Both the position numbers and the translations under genes were made by a program. From Chromobotia macracanthus (lineage: Eukaryota; Chordata; Actinopteri; Cypriniformes; Botiidae), in NCBI GenBank assembly GCA_036877525.1, contig JAZGTH010000062.1:7493501-7557500 (forward strand): a stretch of 64,000 nucleotides of DNA, in the 5' to 3' direction. A model generated the notes under the pieces. It made no database searches. It saw nothing but the letters and a program-made list of their open reading frames with translations, and had not been told where the DNA came from. This document shows positions 50,151-62,646 of the stretch, piece after piece. Each line of letters opens with the position of its first letter. Position 1 is the first letter of the stretch.

Positions 50151-53117
50151 TAAATAATAACCCCATATATTCATTTATAAACTCTTATAAATTAAGCTTT
50201 TTTGCCTTTTACTTTATAGGACAGTTCAGCAGAGACTTTTAATGATACAGAAACCCAATACAGTTTTATACAAAGGAAAGCGCTAACTCAGTGCTTTAGT
50301 GTGTTTAGTGTGTTATAGAGTGCAGTACATTTATACACACATACACACACATAATAACCTTAAATAATGGGCTGCACTGGTCAGAATACTGCTCTAAAAT
50401 GTATTCAGATTTAGGTTCATTACATTAAAGGCTTTGCATGATTGTAAAGCGGTCTATTCTGAAACTAGCAGCTAATAATAATAAATATCAGATTGCGTAT
50501 AAAACTCACAATATGGAAAGGCATTAAGTAAAGCTGTGTAAAAGGATTTTATTGTGGTCATTTATAGACCTTTAGAAATGTTTCGATTCACTCTGAAGGC
50601 TGAATCAGTAAATCTGTCTAATGTATATCTGGGGGTGATTTCTCATCAACTCTCTTCACCATTGACCCATGCAGATAAACAGAGCTCATGAATGATCTGG
50701 TTTCTAAGCATCTGGATTGGCTGACCATATTCCCTTGACACCACTTAATCCATCTAAACTTATTAATTAATTCAAACTTATTAACTAATTAATGCTATTT
50801 AATTGGAAACTAGATTATTTTTTATCTTACTACACATCTACTGCTTTTGGTTCAACATTTTTTTATTTATTTTATGCAGCTTAAAATGAACGATTGTCTG
50901 GTTGAGGACACTCTTATCTTGTGTTTATTGTGGTTTGTCCATCACTTTGTGTCCAGTGTCCACAATAACTAGGAATCAATTTAAATACAGAATTTCAAAT
51001 CAAGCCAGAGTGAAAGAAAGAAGAACGCTTCTGATCTTCCAAAAAATGATGATCATTCATGTTTTGCTACTCTCGTACTTTTCTTGGGAAAACCTAAGAA
51101 GTCATTTAGGAGCTACACCTACAGTAATCAAATCACTACTGTACACATATATAAAAAGAGACAAAAATTCAGCCCTGTTACATAATTGCATTATATTGTA
51201 CATAAGGGATCACAACATAAAATGTTTCTTATATTATGATCATCTTTTCATCTCTTTTAAAAAGAAAAGGAATCAATGTACTATAAAAACATACTGAAAC
51301 TTGTAAAATACACACGATTGTCATGATTTCGACAGAACTTGAATTTTGTATTATTTTTTCATTAAATAAATGTAGTAGAAGGTAATAAAGTGCATCGGGT
51401 TTGTTATTATCTCAGCAGTGAGAGCGAACCCATATCCTATTAGAGATTTCAATAAGGAGGTCAAAGGTCATTCTAAATTCAGCTGGCCCATTGTGTATTA
51501 TTCTGTTATGTTGTTTTCCAGGAGATTTTGAACCATTCCTATACTTTTCCTGCTTTGATAGATGCATCAAAAATTGATCTTTTTTTCACATTTTAGCAAT
51601 TTATTATGAAACTAAAATCTTGCCTCAGGATACCTTAATTCTGTGTTTCAGATGCAAAAAAAGTAATTAAAAAATTTAAATTAATTAAAAAATGCAAAGA
51701 TATTTTTTGTTTCATTCAGCAAGACACATTATGTAACACATATTGTTTTCTTTATACAATAGAATATAATAAAACTGAATGGTGCTCTAACAAAAATGAC
51801 ACTTTCTACCCACATATGAATCACTGCTGGAGAAAAGAACTGCATGTTCTAAGAAGCCCTATTCAGAAGTGCGTCATGTTCTGTGACTGAATCATCTATT
51901 AATCTCAAACTCAGTGTCACTTTGTTCATGGATGTACATTACACCTGTAGGACTCAGTAAATCTCAGTAAATTCTAATGATGGATTCTGGATGTGGTCTA
52001 GATGAACCTTCATCTCTGATGCAACAGGTCTGACGTACTTGACTGTCACAACATGTTCTTTGGAGACCTGCGAGCAACGTGAACCTGCATTGTCTGTGGC
52101 CATCTTTCTTTTTAATAAAATCTAACTGACATGACAGATGGCTTAAATGGTAAAGTTAGCTCTTAAGCAGAGCTGAAGGTTACCATTTCTTGATACTGTT
52201 TTCGTATCATTCATTACATAAATACAGAAGGACTTTTTCCTTTGAATGGTTTCATGAGGCGTCAGTCACATCAGCTTTAATTTCACTGAAATAGCACACA
52301 GTTTTTGCTCCCTTCTTTTAGCACAAGAACGAGTACAAGTGTAATAATAAAATCACCATATCAGAATCATTAACCATTAACAATTTAAGCAAGTCTAAAC
52401 TTTAAAGTCAAGTGCTTTTACCATAAAGCAGATGCACTGTTGACACATCTTCTCAAGGACACTCTGAGGAATGAAATGTGCCATCATCCATTATGTCCAT
52501 AAAGATTTTACATCCAATTTCAAGTGTGATATTGGCGGAAAAAATGGTGAAGTCACTGATTATATACCTGGGCCAATATGAATGAGAAGAGATTGTTATT
52601 ACCCATTTAAAACCAAATGGAAAGTATTAAAATAATCGTAGATAAATCTAGCAGATAAATCTAGCATCTAGCATAGATATCTAACAATAGATATTTTGAC
52701 ATGCTAATCATAATTGAAAATTTCAAACACTTCTGAAAATCTCTGAATAACATTTTCTGTTACGAGAAAAACCATGCTACAGTTCTGACACTGTCTGTAA
52801 TTGTCATCTTTGTGTCTTTGTTGAGGGTGAGAATCAAACAATATCCACCTTCATTCTCAAATATGAGAGAAACAGAAACCACATCATGAAACATTATTAT
52901 TGATATTAGTTTGAGATAGAATACTATATCAATATCATATTATTGATATAGAAAAAGAAACATTAGGCCACAAAACAGATTCAACCTCAGCCCTGCTGGT
53001 GTTTCTGATTTGTTCTGTTACTGTCTGTGGACCCCTGGGGGACCTTAAAGGTACTGCTAGGTTATCCTAAGACATGAAGTGTTTCTGAAACTGAAATTAT
53101 ATATTTATACATATATA

Positions 53118-53154
<37 letters not shown>

Positions 53155-53182
53155 TTATATATACATACATATACATAAAAAA

Positions 53183-53225
<43 letters not shown>

Positions 53226-54735
53226 AAACATTTATATATGTCCATCTTCAATGAAATGTCAGTGGCACCCATAATGCTTATAGTTAGTGCCTTTAAACAC
53301 AACCCTTAGCTCATTAATATTTTGTTTCTTGTATAAATAATCCTTCCATGACAAATGATTTTAAACAGATTTTTTTGCAACAAACATTATATCTTTAAGC
53401 TATTACTCTCTCAACCAGAACTCAACTAGTGGACACTTATATCATCCTGTCTGCTATGTCTAGTAAATAAATAATGTTAATGAAGCACTATATTCACATT
53501 TAAAACAGTGCTTGCCAGGGGATGCTGGTAAAGAGGCATTTAAAGTCACACAAAAAGGCATTGATATGCACCTTACCCATCCCCCTCAATCTTCTGATAT
53601 AGATGAGTTCCCCAATTGTATGGATTACATTTATTCTATGTAGAACATTTATTTTCTTATGAAGAGTCCCATTAGACTCTTAACACTCGGGTATAAAATT
53701 TACAAATTCTGCCATGCCTTTTTACACTATTTTCCCATTTTGTGCTTGTTGCAGTATAACCGAAACAATCTTACATTGTGGCATAAATTAAAGAATAAAA
53801 ATTGGCTGTCACAACACCACAGTCCACTAGCAAAGTAACAACCACATCACGATCAGACTAGAAATAAACTCCAGCCCTGGTAAATACCTGTCATTTATAC
53901 AAGTAATTCTCAATACAGGCTGTCATTCAGTCTAGTATTGTAGCATTACTGCTGATGTTGTTAGATGTTCTCATTAGATGACATTTTCCTTTGATTATTT
54001 ATCTATTAATTACGTGTGCTGTTGGATGACTGCCAGCTGACTGCTTATGATGTACCGCCATAAAAGATGTTTAAAAAAAGACCAAAAAACAGCAAGAGAC
54101 TTCAAATGGCCTTTAATGGGTCTGGTAGCACAAAGAAAGTTTAAACGAGACCCTTTCAGAATCGAAAAAGCTTAAGGATCAAAACAAGATCTAGTACTTA
54201 AACTATAACCTGCAATGAAGACTGATTTGACATTACTATTATAATAGATTATCGCTGTATACATGTGGTGTTAACTTTGATTTAGGTGTCAATTGGGCAT
54301 TGCAATCAATACATTTTATTCCACTCACTCAAATAGTTGGAATACAAAAGGATAAAAATAATTGCATGAGTTTTTCTGTTGCAGTCTTGACATTTTCCCT
54401 TATTAAAACTTTAATACAGCCTGTCTTGTTTAGCACCCCACTGCCTTACAAAACAATAATTACAAAAGATAGAAAAGCATAAGCAGTGAATTCAGAATTC
54501 AGTTCATGTAATCTGAATATGTTCTGTATGGCAAATGAAAAAAAATGACATTCCTGATCCATGAAATAGCAATAGAATTTGTTGAACATATTTTTTCCCT
54601 GATAATTGCAATCAATGTTTTTCAAGCATCACACACTAAGTAAATTAAAAAGGTGTCAAAAACATGTCCTGATCTTGTCCAGATGTGGCTTTGCTTTTGT
54701 TTCTGGATTATTCTGGCTGGATCTTGGTCTGCCTC
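50151..54735. other. Intergenic stretch and probable cth 3' UTR
   Basis: No exon was supported apart from the cth end. On the minus strand an AATAAA (plus TTTATT at 54315-54320) lies about 420 nt beyond the cth stop codon and is a candidate poly(A) signal. The interval also contains the simple-repeat cluster at 53097-53230. Confidence 0.45.
53097..53230. repeat. TA/CATA simple repeats with poly-T/poly-A
   Basis: Alternating TA and TACA repeats run from about 53097 to 53180, followed by about 32 T (53187-53218) directly joined to about 10 A. Open frames across it are low-complexity artefacts. The T/A junction can form a hairpin. Confidence 0.9.
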
Positions 54736-57700
54736 TTATTTTTTGGGATGCTGTTACAAGAAACAGATTTGATAACATTAGAATTGGAAAATATTGCAAA
54801 AAAACATTCTTCATGGTTGTAACACAGCATATCAAATCAGTTTACAAGTATTACTTGGACAAACAAAACACCATGAAATTGACAAAAAAAAAAGTATCTT
54901 ATTCTCTTAATACGGTTATTCTGCATTTTTGAAGTTTTCTAAAGCCATACATTAGCCTATACAAAGCCATTTCTTAAACTTTCTGAAGCTTGACAGACAT
55001 GATAACTGACTGTCATTGTCACTGAAGAATCTTCCAAAATTCTCCTTTTGTGCTCCACAGAAAGAAACATTTCAGTACAGGTTTAAAACTACTGGGTAAA
55101 TTATAACAGAATTGTAACAGGTGAACTGTTTCTTTAAGATTTCTCAGTTCACTGGCTGGCTGATAAGTAGATCCCCACAGTTCCTGACAACCGGTTGAAA
55201 AGCACCCTGCCGGAGGTTTGAGGTTTACCCCGTAAAGCAGCTCAATAAACGGTGTGAATAATTGGCATATTGGCAATAATTGGTAACTTACAAAAACCTA
55301 ACATCACTTAACCTTGCCAAAGTGCAGATAATTAACTTCTGCATTTTCAGAGGGAATAAAGAAAACAAAAGATCTGTATCTTTCAAAAGAAAACCATGTG
55401 CCAGGACCTAATGGAATTTCCCCCTCAGAGCTTATGTCATCTTAAATTAAAGTCTCGCAAAGGCTCTTTTTGTAATGATCTCGGTAGGGTAATAGATATA
55501 AATTGGATACAAGTCCTAATTCAATTCCATTCTCCTCAGATGAGCACCAAAGCACATGAGTTCAGATACACAACGGAAAACCAGAGTGCTGCTACTGAAT
55601 TGTAAATAGCGTGAAGGCTCTCTCAGAGACACGTTTATTCGATTATTCATAATAAAAAGCAGCGTAGTATATCCGTGTACAACTCTGATCAGATTAAACC
55701 TCTGCACCTTTGCTCTCTAGTAACTTTTGCTGTGATATCACAGTAAAATACTACATTCAACAGAGCATGTGCGACTTCCCAAGAGACAGCACGCAGCCAA
55801 GCTGCCGCAGCAGACTCTCGCCCCCCTCCCCAACTCTCAGAGCACAAATATGTTTCTATGGGAATAATTGTCAGACTCTAACCCAAGTCGATTTGTCTTT
55901 ATTACCTGGAACCTTATTTTGCTGTGCACTTAAAAAAGGGGGAAATGGACTGAGCTTTAAGAGATGGATTACTGAACTTTATGGGCCGAAATAGTCTCCA
56001 TGTTGACACATGCTTTAACAAACGCCACATCATTTCATGGAATAAAATCAATTTATGTGAAGATGCACCATTAAACGTCTCGAAAGCACCTTTGGGCAAA
56101 AACCAAGACAGTATAAACAGAACTACATGCAATTATCAATAATGTCTTTGGTATGAGCACAATGAGCTTGGCGCCATATACAGATAACACACTAGTTATC
56201 TGTACAATGATTCATTTTTGCCTTGAAAGTACATCTGTTTAGGAATCTGTGGTCCGGGAATTGTTTTTTTTTGCACTGCGCATGACCTTACGTGGACGTG
56301 TATGTATATTGTATACTGTACACCTATATGTTGTTTATGTAAGAGAATGTTGGGAATCAAAAGAAAGGTGAATTTCTTCAAAAAAAGGTTAAAGGAATTC
56401 TGCACCCACAAATTTAATTTATGTCATGATTTACTCGCACTTATGTCATTCTAAAACTTGTGACTTCTGTTTTTCTGTGCAAATACTGAGGATGGCAGCT
56501 TCAGAAAGGCTATGAAAAGACCATAAAAGAATAACAAAAGTAATCTGCAAGACACAGACTCTGCATTTCAAGTCTTCTGAATTCGTAAGATAGCTTTGTG
56601 TGCCGAAGAAACCAAGATGTACGTCAAAAGTTTCTTTCAAACGGTTCCTATTCCTTTAAGTTTAATCAAAAGCTTTTTGAGACAAGGAAGAAATTGTGTG
56701 TGTGCAAATAATTAGTTTAATTTTTCTAAAAATACTCACAGCAGCACTGAGGGCTTGGTCGAGATCTGCAATAATATCTTCCTCATCCTCCAGACCTACT
56801 GAGAGACGAATGAGTGTATCGCTGATGCCCAGATTCTTCCTGTCCTGCTCATACACTGAAGCGTGAGTCATTATCGCTCTGCCACAGAACAAAATGCACC
56901 ATGGAAACGGATGTACAGTTTAGAGTTAACCCAAAGAAATCCTCTACTGGTACTACCGAATTACTTCAGAACTGTCACCTCAATGCCCCTAAACCTGATA
57001 TGATAGCTTCATAAACCATCTGTTTGCTAGCATTACCCTGAACTTTGTATTTATAGTCAAGGACAGTTTATATAGCTCAAAGATATGTTCCATTGTTTAC
57101 GACTGTAAATGTTTTTACAATGAGGCAAACTGCTCAGACAACAAAGGTGTTGTTTCTACAATTCACTTCTGCAAAAAACTAAACTACTTCCGCCCCCTTT
57201 GTGGCCATAAAAAAATAAAGCCCTCCCAGAAGCCCACTCCTGTTGTTTTAAGGCTCATTTACAGACACTTACAAATGCAATTATAACAAAACTTACTTGC
57301 CGCAAAACTAGTAACTCTACTTAATGATGCAATTATTTCAGTAAGTAGTAAGAGATGCTAAAAAAATATGTATTGAAAATCATGTAAAAATATGCACCTG
57401 ATTTAAACACATTTTTATGCAGAAAAGTCAATGAATTTGGTTTATAAAGAGTTTAGTACTTACGGGTGCTCAGCAAGACTCTCATACCCACCAAGACTTT
57501 CAGCAAGTGCAAACAGCTGAAATGCAGAAAACACAAAACAATGTTTCTAAAAGGTTTTTCAAACAACATGTAGCAGATCTGCCTTGCAAGACAACAGTTC
57601 CCCAGCTAACAGGGAATGTTCTCCGTTCTGTTCTAGAAACATTCTTTTTCTGAACATTCCTAGAACATTCAAACTAATGTTTTTTAACAAAATGTTTTTG

Positions 57701-60700
57701 TTACTTAATGGAAACATTAGGGGAATGTCCTAACAACCTTAAATTGTTAGCTGGGTCTATGTTACCTTCAGATTGCTGAGGAAGGTATTGGCGTGCTCCA
57801 GCTTTCCTTTGATATAGAAGGTGATCATCCCGGGACAGCCTGTGCACTGTCTCTTCGTCAGCTCGTACTGAGGGTGAGACGGCAGACCTACAGAGGTAAA
57901 CAGGTTTTCAATCTCTCTAGTCAGGTGTTTTAAAGGGGTACTTTTCTTAAAAATCATCAATTAGATACCCTCATGTTGTTTCATACTCATTTGCCTGAAA
58001 TAAACTGTTATATAAGGTAAGATAATGGCCCTGTCATAAACACCTGGAAAGATGACCTTGTCCACCCTTGGGTCGGCCTCCAGAAACTGAGCCACAGCCA
58101 GTGCGTTCTTAAAGTGCTGCTTCATTCTCAGGTGCAGCGTCTTCAGACCTCGATTACACATATAGCAGTCAAATGGGGAGGGCACAGCTCCAAGAGCTAA
58201 TGTACAGAGAGGAAAAGAGAACGGACAATGGCTTTAAAAGGTTAAAATGTTAACAGATATGAATGCACAGAAATATCACAGAATACAGTTAATAAAAACG
58301 TTCATTATAGGAACATTCAAAACATCCAGTTTTTTAGATGTTGTATTAAGGTTTAGATTAAGACATTTTTAAATTCTGCAACATTTTTAAAAAGTTCTAC
58401 TAACTTACTGCAAGACTTTTTAGATAACTTGGAGACAACTTTTAAAGAATGTTAGCCAACATTCTGAAAACGTTCCCTGTTAGCTGGTATTAGTGACTTG
58501 CCATTTTAAGCCATTTTGTTATAGTTTTAAAAACAAAGTTCCTTACTAAATATCACATTAACACATGCAAGCGCGTGTCTAGGTCATTAAGTTCAACGAG
58601 AACTCTATAGCTCTGCAATTACCTAACAAAAAAAATCTCATCGTACAACAGCAATCCAGTTCAGCACTTATAAAGAAAGTATCCATAAACGGAAATGCTT
58701 TTGGGGCCCAGTGTTGTTTAAAGGTTTCCTGACAGCTGTGTTTTTGTAGCATCAAATAGACAAACCAGATGATTTATAGTAAAGGCACATAATATAACAA
58801 AACTGCAAAGAATCTGTGGCATGCACTTATGCTTTGCTATTACATATTATACAACTTTTCCTCAACTGTCTTAAAAGAGTCTTCTACAGTGGAACGTGCC
58901 TGGGCTTTTATACTGTTATATTTGTGGTAAATAGTGTCACCCATCTGTTAATGCACTTATTTATCTATTCTGTTCAGTAATGCACCTTTACTTCAAAGAG
59001 TAATAACTCTTTTAACAAACACAGGCAATAAACCTCATTTTACTGTTTATCATTTTACAGCCCTTTTGATCCTGAAGTTTGACCTCAATAATTTAATGCC
59101 ACAAAGGTCTTCTACCTGATGCATACCCGACGAATCAGAATGCTATTAACCAAATTATCACACTGAGATCTGAATGGTTTCAGATTGCATTTAGGTCATT
59201 ACTGTCTTACCGTTCTGCAAAAATTTGAGTCGTTCAAAAAGGTCGTCACGGTTGAGAGAAATTAGCCCCATGACAACATCACTGTGTCCTGAAATTACAT
59301 GGATAATCAACTTTAAGATACAGAATTTAGTTTAAATTAAAAGTTTGTTGAATATTTCATTTGTATTTTTACCATTCATGTACTTTGTTGCAGAATACAT
59401 GCAGATATCTGCTCCAAGAGACAGGGGGCGCTGTTTCACGGAAAAAATATTAAGTCATTTTTTAGCATCTAGTTTCTGTCTATGGAACCTTCACAACTGC
59501 ACTGGAATTTTCCGAATAAATTAAATGTTGTATTAAGTTAAAATCTATATTAAAAAGCATTTATGCAGTACATAAATAATTTGAATAAATTAAAAGTTCT
59601 TTGAACCTGATCTATTAAAAATACACAAACACTTAAAATATAGAAGTGAACTTGTACTTAAACATATCCTTAATTACAATTTCTTACAAATCACACAAAT
59701 CAGACAGCAGCAGCTAAAAAGAAAAACATATAAATGCGTATACCTGAAAGTAGGCTGACATGAAAGTGTTGTCCACAACAACAACGATATCCTTGCTGTA
59801 CTCATGGGCAACATCTGCACATGCCTGAATGTCCACAACCCTCATTGTAGGGTTTGAGGGAGTTTCAATCCATACCATCTGCAAAAAAGGGAAAACCCAA
59901 ATACTTACATTACACAGTTCCTAGTGTACATCCCTAAGTACATGCAAATGTGTTAAAGGCAAAGCTGTACACTGCAGATAAAGTTTCAAAACTTGATTAC
60001 AACCTGATTTGGAAAATACCGCTTTCTTTTGTTAATACGCCAAGCCCAGGTGTACCTTTGTATTTGGTTTAAGTGCCGCCTTCAGCACCTCTAGCCTTGT
60101 ACAGTCAGCAAAAGACACATCCAGACACACTTCAGCTGCGATTTTTTTGAAATATCGGTTAGTACCTGTAGAAAAGCATGGCACAGACACTTGGTGACAA
60201 GAATTAGTACATTCTGAGCAAAAATCCTTCATTTTCTATTAAAGATAACAGTGTCATAACTCTGTTATTGTAAGTCACTCACCTCCATAGACATCATTCA
60301 TGCACACGATTCCATCTCCAGCTTTAAAAAGATGTGTGATGGTCAAAGTAGCAGCCAATCCAGAAGCAACAGCAAGACCTGTTACAACAGACCGAATCAA
60401 CATTAAGGTTTATGACTCTGTCGTATGTACAGAAAATATAATTGACACAGCATTAGATGTTGACTTACAGTATTGAGCACCATCCAAAGCAGCAACAGCT
60501 CTTTCAAGACAGTTTCGTGTAGGGTTTCCACTCCTGCTGTATTCAAAACCCTGTAGAATTATAAACAATAATAAAACACAGCATGGCCTACTGTACATAC
60601 ATCAATGTATTAAAACTGGGTCTAAAAAACCTGAAAATTGTGAGTGACACAAAATTTAATAAACAATAGAGTTAAATAATGATCATAGATTCAACTCACA

Positions 60701-61634
60701 TTTTTATACAACATTATAGTCATCACAGATAGTTTATGATGGTTAGATAATTATGAAGAGAAAAGTTTAGTGAATTTACAGCATGTTTACTGACGTATAC
60801 TGTATTATGTTAATCAGAAATATACATTTTCGTCCCTGTGATAATTGATACTATGAAGTTTTTTTTTTTTTTTTTTTTTTGCATTTTGTGTCACTCTAAG
60901 CAAACAAAAGTCAACCTGCACCTGTCACAAAAAATTAATGTCTGTCGTGAATATTGCACAAATGTGTCGTCACATGAAGCTCTAGAAAGGTTTTAGTTTT
61001 TACGATTTAATAAACGTCATATCTTTTATTTAAATCGCTCGTGTCGCTTACGTTATCGGATCTCGGGTAAACGTATCATTCCCTAAGTTTCATATAAACC
61101 ATGTATTATACTGATATTAACTCCTAATAAAACCACCGACCAAACATCAACAACCTCTTTTTACTTGCTTTCCAAAGTCATTTTAACCGCATTTGTATTT
61201 TTTATTGCTCTTGGTGAGTGTTAAATTTGGACGCTTCGTTTCATCATCGTGTTTTTCATACTAAAAGTCCTGCTTCTTTCGCATCATTTCACATGAGGGT
61301 AAATAAACGTGAGAACGCTACTTACAGAAAACAGCGCTATTGTTTTTCGATCAATACGGGCAGCAAGTTTCTTGTATGCACAGTTCACAATCTATAATCG
61401 TAACCTTATTAATAACATCTATAACAATTCCAAGCCTTCACAAACTTGTCAATGATTTACCGCGTGTTTTCCCGGCCCGTGTTGTTTAAAGGTGGTAGAC
61501 AATGAAATGGGAGGCACTACGGCCATAGAGTTCCACTGCTCCGGTTCTGAACCAACGTGGATCGCGTCTGTCGCAAACGATTTAAACTTGTGCAGGTAGC
61601 CGGTCGACTTGTCGTTCAACGTGTGTGAAGCCAT
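54736..61634 (-). CDS. cth: Cystathionine gamma-lyase, 12 coding exons
   Basis: This cytosolic PLP enzyme of transsulfuration cleaves cystathionine to cysteine, 2-oxobutyrate and ammonia, and also makes H2S. Exons, in transcript order: 61634-61461, 60550-60469, 60378-60283, 60165-60056, 59878-59744, 59430-59373, 59288-59211, 58196-58044, 57887-57766, 57516-57464, 56878-56740, 54750-54736. They sum to 1215 nt: 404 codons plus TAA, with every phase matching and all junctions GT/AG. Landmarks are AVVPPISLSTTFKQ, EYSRSGNPTRN, DVYGGTNRYF, WIETPSNPT, VDNTFMSAYFQ, the PLP lysine in MYSATKYMNGHSD (about Lys215), FLQNALGAVPSPFD, RQCTGCPGM, and IMTHASV with GISDTLIRLSVGLEDEED. Human CTH has about 405 residues. 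The last exon codes only HPKK and follows a cttgtaacag acceptor; skipping it would read through the exon-11 donor into an unrelated tail. Family A repeats lie in introns 8 and 9. Confidence 0.96.
55019..55145. repeat. Possible MITE end in cth intron 11
   Basis: The stretch cacagaaagaaacatttcag, tacaggtttaaaactactgg, ggtgaactgtttctttaa resembles one end of a common cyprinid non-autonomous DNA transposon. A matching opposite end was not located, so it is a partial copy at best. Confidence 0.4.
56389..56659. repeat. TTAA-flanked MITE family C in cth intron 11
   Basis: The 271-bp interval starts TTAA-AGGAATTC and ends CTATTCCT-TTAA, so AGGAAT/ATTCCT termini are bounded by TTAA on both sides, as expected for piggyBac-type insertion. 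The segment after the left end (atgtcatgatttactcgcac, ttatgtcattctaaaacttg) resembles a family very abundant in cyprinids. It lies between coding exons 11 and 12 of cth and contains no splice signals that disturb the frame. Confidence 0.7.
57601..57755 (-). repeat. Family A foldback element, copy 13, in cth intron 9
   Basis: This is a 155-bp internally deleted copy with both termini perfect (cccagctaacagggaatgtt and aaattgttagctggg). Its right end at 57755 is only 10 nt from the last base of cth exon 9 (57766), so it begins immediately after the GTAACAT donor sequence on the transcribed strand. Confidence 0.9.
58288..58487 (+). repeat. Family A foldback element, copy 14, in cth intron 7
   Basis: The left end is eroded; the right end cgttccctgttagctgg is intact. 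The interior contains catccagttttttagatgtt and actaacttactgcaagac. It lies between exon 8 (58044-58196) and exon 7 (59211-59288). Confidence 0.8.
60859..60880. repeat. Poly-T tract in cth intron 1
   Basis: A run of about 22 T in the first cth intron. Confidence 0.85.
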
Positions 61635-61752
61635 GTGTTGTCCTGGTGCGGCTGATTACGAGATGTGATCCCACAGACGAGTGAACAGCTCTGCCTTACA
61701 AGACAACGGTTTACATTAAACTGGAATATAAGAAAACCAACCCTCGTTTCTA

Positions 61753-61834
61753 CGCCAATCGCTGTATGCGTGTAGTTTAAGGGAATGCAATGGATTGGCG
61801 TTTACGCAGGGGCGTGCTGTGCCACGTGACCAAT
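61753..61834 (-). promoter_or_regulatory. Putative cth promoter with three CCAAT boxes and an E-box
   Basis: Within 82 bp, 120-200 bp upstream of the cth ATG, lie CGCCAATC (61753-61760), its exact reverse complement GATTGGCG (61793-61800), and a palindromic E-box CACGTG (61823-61828) next to a further CCAAT (61830-61834). Inverted CCAAT pairs are typical NF-Y sites, and CACGTG binds USF/MYC/TFE-type factors. The gap to the divergent B7 gene is about 1 kb, so the block could serve both, but its distance favours cth. The motifs are seen; the regulation is inferred. Confidence 0.5.
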
Positions 61835-61860
61835 GGACGTAAAGCAACTACAGTGATCCG

Positions 61861-62646
61861 TTTACGCAACGCATAATCTATCATATATCTCATCTATATT
61901 TCCTAAGCGAATTTCATGTATATTTCCTGTTAACGGTGCATAGCCTTGAACTCGATGCCTGTTCAGACTTGTTGCACTGTACATAGTACTGTACAAAATA
62001 TTCTTAAATATGCCGTCCACTAGACAGTAAACAGCGTTGTGCGTAAAGCTGTTTGTGTGTAGCCTGCACGAAAATAACATTTAAATCAGTTGTTTAGGTT
62101 ATTCAGAAACGGTGTTTGTGAAATTAAATGCATTGTAAAATTTAAACATTTTATCATGTATTATTAAAATACTGCTATATAGGTTTTACACAGCCGAGGC
62201 ATTTAAATGGAGCGTATATAATACATGTGGTGCATGAGATTGTGGCTGGTTTTTTGGATGGTCTAGTAAGAAAAGTTGTCAGACTTGTTCTGACATTATA
62301 CATGACAATCGACACGAAGGATCGTGGACAAAATAAATGTTTGTGGGTTTTTTTTTGTTTTTTTTTGCTTTTTAAAACAATTACACTGTAAGCGTTTGGA
62401 CTGTTTCTTGCCATATGAGATTTGAGACGGGCCACACAACATAAATGCATGACAATCAACAGCAAGTTTGTTTTCCAGTTCATCTGACTACCGACACTAA
62501 ACCGAAGGTCGCGTTGACTAATTTACGTTGGATCTTGGTTTTGAAGATGGCTCTGAGGTATGACTTAATAGGAAATTGGTGCAATTTTACGCGGTGACTT
62601 TCTGCTTATCTGAGGTGCGCTTTGAGACACGAATCACATTTAAACA
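61861..62646. other. Intergenic gap between cth and the B7-like gene
   Basis: AT-rich DNA with no supported exon. No obvious TATA box or CpG block marks the start of the B7-like gene. The minus-strand open frame at 62175-62483 is not recognisable. Confidence 0.4.

Noticed and set aside
53079..53309. Overlapping Tyr/Ile/Phe-rich open frames on both strands
   Set aside because: They are produced by TA repeats and a poly-T tract.
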